A stretch of 64,000 nt of DNA, taken from NCBI RefSeq assembly GCF_916618955.1, contig NZ_OU745390.1, positions 3,534,001-3,598,000 on the forward strand. Direction: 5' to 3'. The notes below the pieces were generated by a model, which saw nothing but the letters and a program-made list of their open reading frames with translations, was not told the origin of the DNA and did no database searches. The position numbers and the translations under genes are program-made. Shown here in pieces: positions 16,384-25,958 of this stretch (its first letter is position 1; every line of letters starts with the position of its first letter). The DNA comes from Pseudomonas sp. Marseille-Q3773. GTDB taxonomy: Bacteria; Pseudomonadota; Gammaproteobacteria; Pseudomonadales; Pseudomonadaceae.

Positions 16384-17320
16384 CTTCCGGCAGATCGTCG
16401 GCGATGAATACCATCACACTTTCGCGGGTTTCGCCCTCGGCCCATTCGGCATCCCAATCGAAGCCGTAGAGCTTGAGCACGCCCTGGAACACCAGCTTGC
16501 GCGCCTCACCGGCAATGTTCAGCACCCCCTTGTAGCGCAACAGCTGCTTGCCGTGGGTTTCCAGCAGCGCGTTCATGAAGTCGCTGAGGCGGTCAATGTC
16601 CAACGCGGTTTGCGTGCGCAGTACCAAGGTGGAGATGCGGTCCGGGGTAGCGGGCTTGAGCAACGGGCGCAGCGCTGGCTTCAGGTTTGCGCCCAGATCG
16701 GGGTTGAGATTGAACCCACGTACATCCAGCAGCTCCGCCAGGTCTATGCGGCCATGCTCGACCACGCGGATCTCGGCCCGGCCATTGATGCGTGTCAGAC
16801 GCTCGCCCAGCGCCTCGACCACAGCCGGCTCGACCAGGTCGGTCTTGCTCAGCAGCAGACGGTCGGCAAAGCCGACCTGGGCCTGGGCGATGGCCTGGGT
16901 CAGGTGCAACTCGGCATGGGCGGCATCGACCAAGGTCATGATGCCGTCGAGGATATAGCGCTCACGCAGCTCTTCATCAATGAAGAAGGTTTGCGCCACC
17001 GGCGCCGGGTCGGCCAGGCCGGTGCATTCTATTACCAAGCGGTCGAAGGCGATCTCGCCTGTATCCAGACGTTCGAGCAGCAGGTACAGGGCGCGGGTGA
17101 GGTCGCCATGGATGCTGCAGCACACGCAGCCATTGGCCAAGGTCATCACCTGCACCGGCTCGTCGCCGAGCAGCTGGCTGTCGATGCCGGCCTCGCTGAA
17201 TTCGTTCTCGATCACGGCGATCTTCAGGCCATGCTCGGCCTTGAGCATGTACTTGAGCAGGGTGGTCTTGCCGGCGCCGAGGAAGCCGGTGAGTACGGTT
17301 ACGGGAATAGGCGTCTGCAC
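16343..17320 (-). CDS. yjiA: CobW/YjiA-family GTPase (metallochaperone-like)
   Basis: The 325-residue protein has a P-loop GFLGAGKTT (12-20), the metal-binding CxCC motif in NGCVCCS (C65, C67, C68), a SKTD guanine-specificity motif and a C-terminal CobW_C domain. These G3E GTPases deliver or sense metals such as Zn, Co or Ni. The start is taken at GTG 17320, nine bases after AGGAG. An ATG three codons upstream abuts AGGAG directly and is too close. Downstream of a REP block come yjiX and the CstA/BtsT-type carrier, the same trio as E. coli yjiA-yjiX-btsT. The 3' end overlaps the convergent metF-like gene by 41 bp. Confidence 0.9.
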   Translation of the reverse strand: MQTPIPVTVLTGFLGAGKTTLLKYMLKAEHGLKIAVIENEFSEAGIDSQLLGDEPVQVMTLANGCVCCSIHGDLTRALYLLLERLDTGEIAFDRLVIECTGLADPAPVAQTFFIDEELRERYILDGIMTLVDAAHAELHLTQAIAQAQVGFADRLLLSKTDLVEPAVVEALGERLTRINGRAEIRVVEHGRIDLAELLDVRGFNLNPDLGANLKPALRPLLKPATPDRISTLVLRTQTALDIDRLSDFMNALLETHGKQLLRYKGVLNIAGEARKLVFQGVLKLYGFDWDAEWAEGETRESVMVFIADDLPEATIRAGFEALAAG

Positions 17321-17383
17321 GCAGAACATCTCCTGTGCAGTGGAATGGACGGGGGGAGCGCGGCCCCTGCACGAGCTGCCTTG

Positions 17384-17480
17384 GAGCGCGATCGGGCCGC
17401 AACGCGACCCCGGGTTTTCAGCTTCGCAGCCAAAATCGCCGGGGCCGCCTTGCGGCCCGATCGCGACACAAGGCCGCGCC
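17384..17480. repeat. BIME between yjiX and yjiA
   Basis: Two inverted REP units: GCGCGATCGGGCCGCAACGC and CCCCGG on one side, CCGGGGCCGCC then TTGCGGCCCGATCGCGACAC on the other. It lies inside the presumed yjiA operon, between yjiX and yjiA, where such stems can stabilise the upstream message and lower downstream expression. Confidence 0.85.
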
Positions 17481-17505
17481 TGCACGGTACCGCGCTAGCC
17501 TGAAC

Positions 17506-17703
17506 TCAGCAGCACTTGGGCCCGGACTTGCCACCGTAACGCGCTTCCTGGCGTTCCCGGAAGAACGCCTCGTAGCTCATCACCGGCTGGTCCGGGTGCG
17601 TCTTCTGCATGTGCTCGACATAGTTGTCGTAGTCGGGCATGCCGACCATCAGGCGGGCTGCCTGCCCCAGGTACTTACCCAGTCGACCCAGGTCGTTGAA
17701 CAT
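17506..17703 (-). CDS. yjiX: YjiX/YbdD-family small protein
   Basis: The protein has 65 residues (DUF466). The conserved start [20 protein letters not shown] and the [20 protein letters not shown] core are diagnostic. It ends in KSGPKCC. The partner of CstA/BtsT-type pyruvate carriers is encoded next to them in many proteobacteria. A role in carrier function is reported for the E. coli homologues. It starts 13 bp after the end of the carrier gene, so the two are one operon. Confidence 0.92.
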   Translation of the reverse strand: MFNDLGRLGKYLGQAARLMVGMPDYDNYVEHMQKTHPDQPVMSYEAFFRERQEARYGGKSGPKCC

Positions 17704-17716
17704 CGCAGCAGTCCTC

Positions 17717-19783
17717 TCAAGCGTCAGGCAGGGCCTGGAACGGGGTTTCCTTGTCGCTGCGCTCCTTGCGGCCGAGGGCGGCGAAACCGACCTTGACGGC
17801 AAAGAACAGCACACTGAACACCACCACCAGGAACAGCACGGTCAGGCCGGCGTTGGTGTAGGCGTTGAAGATCACGTGTTGCATCTGCACGATGTCCTTG
17901 GCCGGGGCCAGGACCTGGCCGGCGTCCAGCGCAGTGCTGTACTTCTTGGCCAGGGCCAGGAAGCCGACTGCCGGGTTCGGGTCGAACAGCTTGATCAGGC
18001 CTGCGGTGGTGGTGCAGATCAGCAGCCACACGGCTGGCAGCAAGGTGACCCAGACATAGCGCTGGCGCTTCATCTTGATCAGCACCACGGTGCCGAGCAT
18101 CAGGGCGATACCGGCCAGCATCTGGTTGGAGATACCGAACAGCGGCCACAGCGTGTTGATGCCGCCCAGCGGGTCGATCACGCCCTGGTACAGCAGGTAG
18201 CCCCACAGTGCCACGCAGCCGGCGGTGCCGATCAGGTTGGCACTCCACGACTCGGTGCGCTTGAGCGCCGGCACGAAGCTGCCCAGCAGGTCCTGCAGCA
18301 TGAAGCGCCCGGCACGGGTACCGGCGTCTACCGCGGTAAGGATGAACAGCGCCTCGAACAGGATCGCGAAGTGGTACCAGAAGGCCATGGTGTTCTCACC
18401 CGGCAGCACCTGGTGCAGGATCTGCGCGATACCCACCGCCAGCGTCGGTGCACCACCGGCACGCGCCAGGATGGTGTGCTCGCCGATGTCGCGGGCGGTG
18501 GCCTCCAGTTGTTCCGGGGTGATCAGGAAGCCCCAGCTGCTGACCGTTTGCGCCACCGAAGCCACGTCGGCACCGACCACGGCGGCCGGGCTGTTCATGG
18601 CGAAATACACGCCTGGCTCGATCACCGAGGCAGCGACCATGGCCATGATGGCGACGAACGATTCCATCAGCATGCCGCCGTAGCCGATGTAGCGGGCGTT
18701 GGTTTCGTTGTCCAGCAGCTTGGGCGTGGTCCCCGAGGAGATCAGCGCGTGGAAGCCGGACACCGCACCACAGGCGATGGTGATGAACAGGAACGGGAAC
18801 AGGGTGCCCTTCCACACCGGGCCGGTGCCGTCGGTGAACTGGGTCAGCGCCGGCATTTTCAGCTCGGGCGCGATGATCAGGATACCGATGGCCAGGCCAA
18901 CGATGGTGCCGATCTTGAGGAAGGTCGACAGGTAGTCACGCGGCGCCAGTACCAGCCATACCGGCAGCACGGCGGCGACAAAGCCGTAGCCCACCAGCAT
19001 CCAGGTAATCTGCACGCCAGTGAAGGTGAACGCCGGGCCCCACACCGGATCCGCGGCAATCTGGCCCCCCAGCCAGATCGAGGCCAGCAGCAGGACCACG
19101 CCCACGATCGAGATCTCGCCGATACGGCCCGGGCGGATGTAGCGCATGTAGACGCCCATGAACATCGCGATCGGGATGGTAGCCATCACCGTGAACATGC
19201 CCCACGGGCTCTCGGCCAGGGCCTTGACCACGATCAGCGCCAGCACCGCAAGGATGATGATCATGATCAGGAAGCAGCCGAACAGGGCGATGGTGCCCGG
19301 GATGCGGCCCATTTCCTCGCGCACCATGTCGCCCAGCGAGCGGCCGTTGCGACGGGTGGAGAGGAACAGGACCATGAAGTCCTGCACCGCACCGGCCAGC
19401 ACCACACCGGCGATCAGCCAAAGGGTCCCGGGCAGGTAGCCCATCTGCGCAGCCAGTACCGGGCCGACCAGCGGGCCTGCGCCGGCGATAGCGGCAAAGT
19501 GGTGACCGAAGAGGATGTGTTTGTTGGTCGGGACATAGTCCAGGCCGTCGTTGTTGAGCACCGCCGGGGTGGCGCGGCGCGGGTCGAGTTGCATCACCTT
19601 GGTGGCGATGAACAGGCTGTAGTAGCGATAGGCGACCAGGTAGATGGCCACTGCCGCGACCACGATCCACAAGGCATTGATCGCCTCGCCGCGACGCAGG
19701 GCAACCACACCCAGCGCGCAGGCTCCTATGACTGCCAGCGCCAGCCACGGAATGTGGCGTAGCAGGCTATTATTGTTGTTCAT
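17717..19783 (-). CDS. CstA/BtsT-family pyruvate or peptide carrier
   Basis: This 688-residue protein has about 16-18 predicted membrane helices. Family motifs include [38 protein letters not shown] and [18 protein letters not shown]. coli CstA and BtsT (YjiY) are proton-coupled pyruvate transporters, induced by carbon starvation or by the BtsSR system respectively. The adjacent yjiX and yjiA genes favour BtsT. The ATG at 19783 ([13 protein letters not shown]) is used. Thirteen more upstream codons are open but non-conserved. No BtsSR gene pair is in the window. Confidence 0.92.
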   Translation of the reverse strand: MNNNNSLLRHIPWLALAVIGACALGVVALRRGEAINALWIVVAAVAIYLVAYRYYSLFIATKVMQLDPRRATPAVLNNDGLDYVPTNKHILFGHHFAAIAGAGPLVGPVLAAQMGYLPGTLWLIAGVVLAGAVQDFMVLFLSTRRNGRSLGDMVREEMGRIPGTIALFGCFLIMIIILAVLALIVVKALAESPWGMFTVMATIPIAMFMGVYMRYIRPGRIGEISIVGVVLLLASIWLGGQIAADPVWGPAFTFTGVQITWMLVGYGFVAAVLPVWLVLAPRDYLSTFLKIGTIVGLAIGILIIAPELKMPALTQFTDGTGPVWKGTLFPFLFITIACGAVSGFHALISSGTTPKLLDNETNARYIGYGGMLMESFVAIMAMVAASVIEPGVYFAMNSPAAVVGADVASVAQTVSSWGFLITPEQLEATARDIGEHTILARAGGAPTLAVGIAQILHQVLPGENTMAFWYHFAILFEALFILTAVDAGTRAGRFMLQDLLGSFVPALKRTESWSANLIGTAGCVALWGYLLYQGVIDPLGGINTLWPLFGISNQMLAGIALMLGTVVLIKMKRQRYVWVTLLPAVWLLICTTTAGLIKLFDPNPAVGFLALAKKYSTALDAGQVLAPAKDIVQMQHVIFNAYTNAGLTVLFLVVVFSVLFFAVKVGFAALGRKERSDKETPFQALPDA

Positions 19784-19948
19784 GGTTTGCTTCCAGCTGG
19801 TGGATTGGAAAAGACCGCCCATCGAGTCTAGGGCGTGTCATCGCGCATTGCCACACTTGCTTTGGTCTAGAGCCTCTGCGGCCAGATTGCAGAACCTGAT
19901 GCACAGATCAAGCTAACTATAGTCAGGATGTCACCCGAGGGCTTTCCC

Positions 19949-20311
19949 ATGACCGACCACGACGATCGCCGCCGCTTCCAGCGCATCGATTTCGACGCCC
20001 CCACCGAGCTGCGCCAGGGCGACCGCCGCTGGCCGGTAAAACTCCTGGACGTGTCGCTGAAAGGTCTTCTGGTCAAGCGCCCCGAGCCATGGGACGCCGA
20101 CCTGACCCAGGACTTCGATGCGATCATCCACCTCGACCGCGATGTGCGCGTGCAGATGCAAGTGGAATTGCGCCACGAAGAAGCCACCCGCCTGGGGTTC
20201 ATCTGCCTGTACATCGACGTCGAGTCGATGAGCCATTTGCACCGTCTTGTGGAACTGAACCTGGCCGACAGCACCGAAATGATGCGTGAGCTGCGGGAAT
20301 TGATCGAATAA
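19949..20311 (+). CDS. single-domain PilZ protein
   Basis: The 120-residue protein consists of one PilZ domain. The cyclic-di-GMP-binding elements are both present: RRRFQRIDF (RxxxR, about 7-15) and DVSLKG (DxSxxG, about 35-40). Such proteins translate cyclic-di-GMP level into changes in motility or exopolysaccharide through a partner that is not evident here. The ATG at 19949 follows GAGGG. A second upstream Met would add seven poorly conserved residues. It is divergent from the carrier gene and ends at a 16-bp palindrome. Confidence 0.9.
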   Translation: MTDHDDRRRFQRIDFDAPTELRQGDRRWPVKLLDVSLKGLLVKRPEPWDADLTQDFDAIIHLDRDVRVQMQVELRHEEATRLGFICLYIDVESMSHLHRLVELNLADSTEMMRELRELIE

Positions 20312-20318
20312 TGAAATC

Positions 20319-20338
20319 TCTTAGCTAGCTAAGATTTT
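20319..20338 (+). terminator. perfect 16-bp palindrome followed by TTTT
   Basis: TCTTAGCTAGCTAAGA (20319-20334) is a perfect palindrome followed by TTTT, eight bases after the PilZ stop codon. It can fold to a six-base stem with a CTAG loop, a weak terminator. As a perfect duplex palindrome it could alternatively be a protein-binding site. Confidence 0.45.
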
Positions 20339-20494
20339 CCTCATCGCGTGTTTCCTGTCTACCCAGACAGCTTTCAGCCTGGCTCGCGGCACTTTGTACA
20401 CACCCCTCTAATCCAGCATTTTCCAACCTGGTACGCCTCCTGCATTGGGTTCTGGTGCCTTGCGCCAGCGCTCGTGTGCGCGCTCGGATCAAAA

Positions 20495-20508
20495 AATTGT
20501 ATACAATT
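20495..20508. promoter_or_regulatory. perfect palindrome AATTGTATACAATT, probable GntR-type operator
   Basis: The 14-bp perfect palindrome lies 67 bp upstream of the purine permease start. The TTGTATACAA core is characteristic of operators bound by FadR-subfamily GntR regulators. No GntR gene is in the window, so the regulator is distant. The site probably controls the permease in response to a purine. Confidence 0.5.
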
Positions 20509-20574
20509 CTTGTGGCTTTCATTTGTCAGAAATGTCTACAGTAGCGACACAACAATAAACAGAGAGCCTGCTCC

Positions 20575-22092
20575 ATGACTACGTCCCCTAGCACGTCTCC
20601 CGCCAAGCGCCCCGAGGACGAAAACCTCGGCCTTGGGGCCAACCTGGCCTATGGTCTGCAGCATGTGCTGACCATGTATGGGGGGATCGTCGCGGTACCC
20701 CTGATTCTGGGGCAAGCCGCGGGCCTGAACGGTGCCGAAATCGGCATGCTGATCGCCGCTTCGCTGTTTGCCGGTGGCCTGGCCACCCTGCTGCAGACAC
20801 TGGGCCTGCCATTCTTCGGCTGCCAGCTGCCGCTGGTGCAGGGCGTGTCGTTCGCTGGCGTGGCGACCATGGGGGCCATTCTCAGCAGTGAGGGTGGCGG
20901 TGGCCTGCCGGGCGTGCTGGGTGCAGTCATGGCCGCGTCGTTCATCGGCTTTCTCATTACCCCGGTGTTCTCGCGCATCACCAAGTTCTTCCCGCCGTTG
21001 GTAACCGGCATCGTCATCACCACCATCGGCCTGACCCTGATGCCCGTCGCAGCCCGCTGGGTGATGGGTGGCAACAGTGCCTCGCCGGAGTTCGGCAGCA
21101 TGGCCAACATCGGCCTGGCAGGCCTGACCTTCGCCATCGTGTTGCTGTTGAGCAAGCTGGGCAGTGCGACCATCTCGCGCCTGTCGATCCTACTGGCGAT
21201 GGTTGTCGGCACCCTGATCGCCTGGGCGCTGGGCATGACCGACTTCAGCAAGGTCACCGAAGGCCCGGTGTTCGCCTTCCCCACGCCATTCCACTTCGGC
21301 ATGCCGGAATTCCACGTCGCCGCGATCCTGTCGATGTGCATCGTGATCATGGTGACCCTGGTGGAAACCTCGGCCGATATCCTCGCGGTGGGTGAGATCA
21401 TCGATACCAAGGTCGACTCCAAGCGCCTCGGCAACGGCCTGCGCGCCGACATGGCGTCGAGCATCCTGGCGCCGATCTTCGGTTCGTTCACCCAGAGCGC
21501 GTTCGCCCAGAACGTAGGCCTGGTAGCGGTGACCGGGGTCAAGAGCCGCTACGTGGTGGCCACCGGCGGGGTGATTCTGGTGGTACTCGGCCTGCTGCCG
21601 ATCATGGGCCGGGTGATTGCTGCTGTGCCGACGCCAGTGCTGGGTGGCGCGGGCATCGTGCTGTTCGGCACCGTGGCAGCCAGCGGTATCCGCACTCTGT
21701 CCAAGGTCAACTACAAGAACAACGTCAACCTGATCATCGTCGCCGCGTCGCTGGGCTTCGGCATGATCCCGATTGCCGCCCCGACCTTCTACCATCACTT
21801 CCCGAACTGGTTCGAAACCATTTTCCACTCGGGCATCAGCTCGGCGGCAATCATGGCCATCCTGCTGAACCTGATCTTCAACCACTTCACCGCCGGCAAC
21901 TCGGAAAACCAGTCGGTGTTCGCTGCCGCCTACGAGCGCACCATCCAGTACTCGGACATTTCAGCGCTGCGTGATGGCGACTACTTCAAGGATGGCAAGC
22001 TGTTCGATGCCGAGGGTAATGAAGTGCCGCTGCTGGAGCTGGACGAACATGGCAATGAGGCGCTCAGGCGCACGGCGGTCGCCGAACATTGA
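20575..22092 (+). CDS. NCS2-family nucleobase permease (xanthine/uric acid type)
   Basis: The protein has 505 residues and about 14 membrane helices. The conserved His motif of helix 1 is in GLQHVLTMYGG. The NAT signature QNVGLVAVTGVKSR corresponds to QN-x-G-x4-TG, as in the bacterial xanthine/urate branch rather than the uracil branch. It imports purine bases with protons. The C-terminal 60 residues are hydrophilic and acidic. The gene is alone between a GntR-type palindrome and a strong terminator, so it is monocistronic. Confidence 0.9.
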   Translation: MTTSPSTSPAKRPEDENLGLGANLAYGLQHVLTMYGGIVAVPLILGQAAGLNGAEIGMLIAASLFAGGLATLLQTLGLPFFGCQLPLVQGVSFAGVATMGAILSSEGGGGLPGVLGAVMAASFIGFLITPVFSRITKFFPPLVTGIVITTIGLTLMPVAARWVMGGNSASPEFGSMANIGLAGLTFAIVLLLSKLGSATISRLSILLAMVVGTLIAWALGMTDFSKVTEGPVFAFPTPFHFGMPEFHVAAILSMCIVIMVTLVETSADILAVGEIIDTKVDSKRLGNGLRADMASSILAPIFGSFTQSAFAQNVGLVAVTGVKSRYVVATGGVILVVLGLLPIMGRVIAAVPTPVLGGAGIVLFGTVAASGIRTLSKVNYKNNVNLIIVAASLGFGMIPIAAPTFYHHFPNWFETIFHSGISSAAIMAILLNLIFNHFTAGNSENQSVFAAAYERTIQYSDISALRDGDYFKDGKLFDAEGNEVPLLELDEHGNEALRRTAVAEH

Positions 22093-22115
22093 CCACTGAC
22101 TGAGCGGTGAGGTGG

Positions 22116-22145
22116 GGGGCCGATGCGCATCGTCGGCCCCTTTTT
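22116..22145 (+). terminator. rho-independent terminator of the NCS2 permease gene
   Basis: GGGGCCGA (22116-22123) pairs perfectly with TCGGCCCC (22133-22140) across a 9-base loop, followed by TTTTT. It ends the permease message before the convergent radA gene. Confidence 0.92.
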
Positions 22146-22167
22146 ATTTGCCGGTACAGGCTGCGAA

Positions 22168-23538
22168 TTACTCGAACAGTGCGTCCAACGCCTGCTCCAG
22201 ACGGGTAACGGCGATCACCTGAAGGCCCGCCGGGGCCTCTTTCGGCGCATTGCCCTTGGGCACGATGGCCCGCTTGAAGCCATGCTTGGCCGCTTCCTTC
22301 AAGCGTTCCTGTCCGCTGGGCACCGGTCGTACTTCGCCGGACAGGCCGATTTCGCCAAACACCAGCAAGCCATGGGCCAATGGGCGGTTGCGCAGGCTCG
22401 ACATCACCGCCGCCAGCAGCGCCAGGTCCGAGGCGGTTTCCAGCACCTTCACCCCACCCACCACGTTGAGGAACACGTCCTGGTCATGGGTTGGAATGCC
22501 ACCATGCCGGTGCAGTACCGCCAGCAGCATGGCCAGACGGTTCTGGTCCAGGCCCAGAGTCACCCGGCGCGGGTTGGCCAGGTGGCTGTCGTCGACCAGC
22601 GCCTGCACTTCCACCAGCATCGGCCGGGTGCCCTCCCACGTCGCCATCACCACGCTACCCGGCACTTCTTCCTGGGCGCGGTTGAGAAAGATCGCCGACG
22701 GGTTGGACACTTCCTTCAGGCCGCGGTCGGTCATGCCGAACACGCCCAGTTCGTTGACGGCACCGAAGCGGTTCTTCACCGCCCGCAGCAGGCGCAGGCG
22801 GCCATCGGACTCGCCTTCGAAATAAAGCACTGTGTCGACCATGTGCTCGAGAACCCGTGGGCCAGCCAGCGAGCCCTCCTTGGTCACGTGGCCCACCAGG
22901 AAGATTGCCGTACCACTCTGTTTGGCATAGCGCACCAGCAACGCCGTGCTCTCGCGCACCTGGGCCACGCCGCCCGGTGCCGATTGCAGCTGCTCGGTGA
23001 AAATGGTCTGGATCGAGTCGATCACCATCACCCGCGGCTTTTCCTGGCGCGCCGTGGCGATGATGGTTTCGATGCAGGTTTCGGTCATCACCTTGAGCTG
23101 GTCCTGCGGCAGGCCCAGGCGCCGCGAACGCATCGCCACCTGCTGCTGCGATTCCTCGCCGGTCACGTACAGTGCCGGCATGCCGACGGCGATGTTGCAC
23201 AGGGTCTGCAGCAGGATGGTCGACTTGCCGATACCGGGGTCGCCACCGATCAGCACCACCGAGCCATCCACCAGGCCGCCGCCCAGCACGCGGTCCAGTT
23301 CGGTGCTGCTGGTGGTGAAGCGCGGGATTTCCTCGACGCTGACTTCGGCCAGGGTCTTGATCTGCGCCTGCTGCCCGGCCCAGCCGGTGCGGCCGTTGCC
23401 GGGCGCGGCGGCACCGGCGCTTTCGATCATGGTTTCGACCAGGGTGTTCCAGGCCCCGCATTCGCCACACTGGCCGGCCCATTTGGGGAAGGTCGCACCG
23501 CACTCGGTGCAGCCATACAAGCGCTTGGCCTTGGCCAT
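22168..23538 (-). CDS. radA: DNA repair protein RadA (Sms)
   Basis: The 456-residue protein has the full RadA layout: an N-terminal C4 zinc finger (YGCTECGATFPKWAGQCGEC, about 10-29), a RecA-like ATPase with Walker A GGDPGIGKST, the RadA-specific KNRFG motif, and a C-terminal Lon-like domain. RadA is a DnaB-type branch-migration helicase that helps RecA during recombinational repair and transformation. The ATG at 23538 follows GGAGAC. It is monocistronic and divergent from mscL. Confidence 0.96.
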   Translation of the reverse strand: MAKAKRLYGCTECGATFPKWAGQCGECGAWNTLVETMIESAGAAAPGNGRTGWAGQQAQIKTLAEVSVEEIPRFTTSSTELDRVLGGGLVDGSVVLIGGDPGIGKSTILLQTLCNIAVGMPALYVTGEESQQQVAMRSRRLGLPQDQLKVMTETCIETIIATARQEKPRVMVIDSIQTIFTEQLQSAPGGVAQVRESTALLVRYAKQSGTAIFLVGHVTKEGSLAGPRVLEHMVDTVLYFEGESDGRLRLLRAVKNRFGAVNELGVFGMTDRGLKEVSNPSAIFLNRAQEEVPGSVVMATWEGTRPMLVEVQALVDDSHLANPRRVTLGLDQNRLAMLLAVLHRHGGIPTHDQDVFLNVVGGVKVLETASDLALLAAVMSSLRNRPLAHGLLVFGEIGLSGEVRPVPSGQERLKEAAKHGFKRAIVPKGNAPKEAPAGLQVIAVTRLEQALDALFE

Positions 23539-23714
23539 GGCTGGGGTCTCCTGGAAAAAACCGCCATGATAGCCGAGCTGGAGGTGTCCCGAACGCCTCG
23601 AGGTGCGACAAAACTATTCGTTCTAACCGCAGTCGGAAGTGCTGGTTATAACGCATGAAGCGTTTAAGTGGCTTACACTGCGTAAACCTTACCTTTTGTT
23701 ACAAGGAACCAAAC

Positions 23715-24134
23715 ATGGGCATGATCAGTGAGTTCAAGGCCTTCGCGGTCAAAGGCAATGTCGTCGACATGGCGGTCGGTATCATCATCGGCGCAGCCTT
23801 CGGCAAGATCGTCTCGTCCTTCGTTGGTGACGTGGTCATGCCACCGCTGGGCCTGTTGATCGGTGGTGTCGACTTCAGCGATCTGGCCATCACCCTGAAG
23901 GCGGCCGAAGGTGATGCACCGGCTGTGGTACTGGCCTATGGCAAGTTCATCCAGACCGTGATCGACTTCCTGATCGTGGCGTTTGCCATCTTCATGGGGG
24001 TAAAAGCCATCAACCGGCTCAAGCGTGAGGAGGCCGTGGCGCCGACTGCGCCACCCGTGCCGAGTGCCGAAGAAACCTTGCTGACCGAGATTCGCGATCT
24101 GCTCAAGGCGCAGAACCACAACCGCCTGCCTTGA
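23715..24134 (+). CDS. mscL: large-conductance mechanosensitive channel
   Basis: The protein has 139 residues. The MscL N-terminal amphipathic helix ([20 protein letters not shown]) is followed by the pore helix [22 protein letters not shown]2 at about 75-100 and a cytosolic helix bundle ending in [12 protein letters not shown]. It is an inner-membrane homopentamer that opens during hypo-osmotic shock. The ATG at 23715 follows AAGGAAC. It is a single gene ending at a REP-derived hairpin. Confidence 0.97.
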   Translation: MGMISEFKAFAVKGNVVDMAVGIIIGAAFGKIVSSFVGDVVMPPLGLLIGGVDFSDLAITLKAAEGDAPAVVLAYGKFIQTVIDFLIVAFAIFMGVKAINRLKREEAVAPTAPPVPSAEETLLTEIRDLLKAQNHNRLP

Positions 24135-24142
24135 TATCGCCG

Positions 24143-24161
24143 GGGCTGCCTTGCAGCCCCA
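24143..24161. terminator. short REP-derived stem after mscL
   Basis: GGGGCTG (24143-24149) and CAGCCCC (24155-24161) are separated by CCTTG, in the 34-bp convergent gap between mscL and fpr. It probably ends transcription from both sides, although no U-tract follows. The same stem recurs at 33996-34014. Confidence 0.6.
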
Positions 24162-24168
24162 ATCACCC

Positions 24169-24945
24169 TTACCAGTAGGCTTCCACCGCCACCTGTCCCG
24201 GCCGCTTGCTCAGGCTCAGTTGCAAGTCCCGCGCCTTCAGCACCTTGCGCGTCTCGTCGACCATCTCCGGGTTACCGCACAGCATCACCCGCGAGTGTTC
24301 CGCTGACAGCTCCAGCCCCGCTGCCTTTTCCAACTCGCCATTCTCGATCAGCGTGGTAATGCGCGTACTCAACGCACCCGGGTGCTGCTCGCGGGTCACT
24401 ACCGGAATGAACTGCAACTTGCCGGCAAACTCGGCCAGGTAATCGCGCTGCTCCAGCCCGGCGATTTCTTTGACATAGGCCAGCTCTTTCGCTTCGCGCA
24501 CCGAGTACACCAGCTTGATGTTGTCAAAACGCTCCCAGGCCTCGAAGTCCTGCAGAATCGACATGAACGGCGCAATACCGGTACCGGTTGCCAGCAGCCA
24601 CAAGTCGCGGCCGCCGACGAAGCGGTCGAGGGTGAGGAAGCCAAAGGCCTGGCGGTCGATCAGCAAGGTATCGCCCACGGCCAGCCGGCTCAGCTCGCTG
24701 GTGAATTCGCCACCTGGCACCACGATGGAGAAAAAATCGAGGTGCTCGTCATGCGGGGCGCTGACCATCGAATAGGCGCGCCAGACCACGCTGCCATCAG
24801 CCTTGGTCACGCCCAGGCGGGCGAACTGGCCGGAACGGAAGCGAAACCCCGCATCGCGCGTAACCCGCAGGCTGAAGAGGTTCGCCGTCAGCGGCTGAAC
24901 ATCGAGCAGGGTCTGGCGGGTGAACTTTTCGGCGCTAGCGGTCAT
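24169..24945 (-). CDS. fpr: ferredoxin/flavodoxin-NADP+ reductase
   Basis: The 258-residue protein has the FAD-binding motif RAYSMVS (about 57-63), the NADP phosphate region GTGIAPFMS and the C-terminal VEAYW of bacterial class I FPRs. It reduces ferredoxin or flavodoxin with NADPH, feeding iron-sulfur assembly and oxidative-stress repair. The start is ATG 24945 (MTASAEKFTRQTL) behind a GGAG. The longer frame has no support. It is divergent from the ppoR-like regulator across 209 bp. A FinR-type regulator is not in the window. Confidence 0.93.
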   Translation of the reverse strand: MTASAEKFTRQTLLDVQPLTANLFSLRVTRDAGFRFRSGQFARLGVTKADGSVVWRAYSMVSAPHDEHLDFFSIVVPGGEFTSELSRLAVGDTLLIDRQAFGFLTLDRFVGGRDLWLLATGTGIAPFMSILQDFEAWERFDNIKLVYSVREAKELAYVKEIAGLEQRDYLAEFAGKLQFIPVVTREQHPGALSTRITTLIENGELEKAAGLELSAEHSRVMLCGNPEMVDETRKVLKARDLQLSLSKRPGQVAVEAYW

Positions 24946-25154
24946 GTCGGGCTCCAGGTTTGGCGTGCGCACAGTGTCGCGCAAAGTGGCGCGGATAAAA
25001 ACCACTGCTTTGTAGGGCCTCACCCAAGCTGAAGGTGCCGGAGTTGCAGAACACCTTCCTGCTGTAACAAAAAAATCCTAACGCTTTGGTAGGGCTTTTC
25101 CTACAATCATTCGGGTGCTCAAAAACGGATTGGATCCAACAGGGAGTATTTCAG

Positions 25155-25862
25155 ATGCACCACTGGAAGCCCGAACATCTTCAAGCGTTTGTCTGTGAGC
25201 GCAACCCCACGAAGCTATTCGATATCGCTGTGTACCTGGCTCAGAATCTTGGCATGGAATACCTTGGGTTGAACGTTCGCATCCAGGTCGCTACTCAAAC
25301 GCCGCGGCTGTACCTTTACAGCAACTATCCGAACAGGTGGATCGAGTGGTACCAGCGTGACGATCTCTACATGCTGGACCCGGTCGCCAACGCATGCCAC
25401 AACTCGACCATGCCTGTGCTCTGGACCGACGACCTGTACCGCGAGGTCCCGCAGTTTCGTGAAATGGCCTGCCGGTGCGGCCTGCGCCATGGCTGGACCC
25501 AGTCACTGCACGACTTGCAGCACAACGAAAGCCAGATCAGCGTGGCCAGGCCCGCCGGTCGCATCGACGGAGACGAATTTTATCGTAAGGCCGGCAGTGT
25601 CCAGTGGCTGTGCCACACCCTGCATGCGGTGCTTGGCGAACACCACCTCAATGCACTGTGCCCGCACCAGCCGAGGATGAGCGAGCGGGAACTGGAAGTA
25701 CTGAAATGGTCAGCCGCCGGCAAGACCGCTGCCGACGTGGCCTGCATCCTGTCACTGTCGCAAAGCACGGTGAACTTCCATATCCGCAGCGTGATCACCA
25801 AGACCAACGCCGCCAACAAGGCCGGCGCCATTGCCATTGCCGCCATGCGCGGCTGGATCTGA
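25155..25862 (+). CDS. ppoR: orphan LuxR-type quorum-sensing regulator (PpoR)
   Basis: The 235-residue protein has an autoinducer-binding domain followed by a LuxR helix-turn-helix (SERELEVLKWSAAGKTAADV to HIRSVI). All six acyl-homoserine-lactone contact residues of TraR are kept at a constant offset: W62, Y66, D75, P76, W90 and G113. No LuxI synthase gene is nearby, so it is a solo receptor that listens to foreign or distant signals. It matches the recalled PpoR of P. putida in length and neighbourhood (fpr upstream, rlmG downstream). The ATG at 25155 follows GGGAG. Confidence 0.9.
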   Translation: MHHWKPEHLQAFVCERNPTKLFDIAVYLAQNLGMEYLGLNVRIQVATQTPRLYLYSNYPNRWIEWYQRDDLYMLDPVANACHNSTMPVLWTDDLYREVPQFREMACRCGLRHGWTQSLHDLQHNESQISVARPAGRIDGDEFYRKAGSVQWLCHTLHAVLGEHHLNALCPHQPRMSERELEVLKWSAAGKTAADVACILSLSQSTVNFHIRSVITKTNAANKAGAIAIAAMRGWI

Positions 25863-25958
25863 CCGGCAAACCTGCGACCTTGGGCAAAGCCCTGTAGAAT
25901 CGCCCGGCAAAGCCCGGGGCGAACCGCAACGGGCAGATTCGCTGCCGAGCCAGACGCC

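Noticed and set aside
17639..19762. 707-codon plus-strand frame opposite the CstA/BtsT gene
   Set aside because: Low-complexity His/Gln/Asp composition and complete overlap with a well-supported membrane carrier mark it as a shadow frame.
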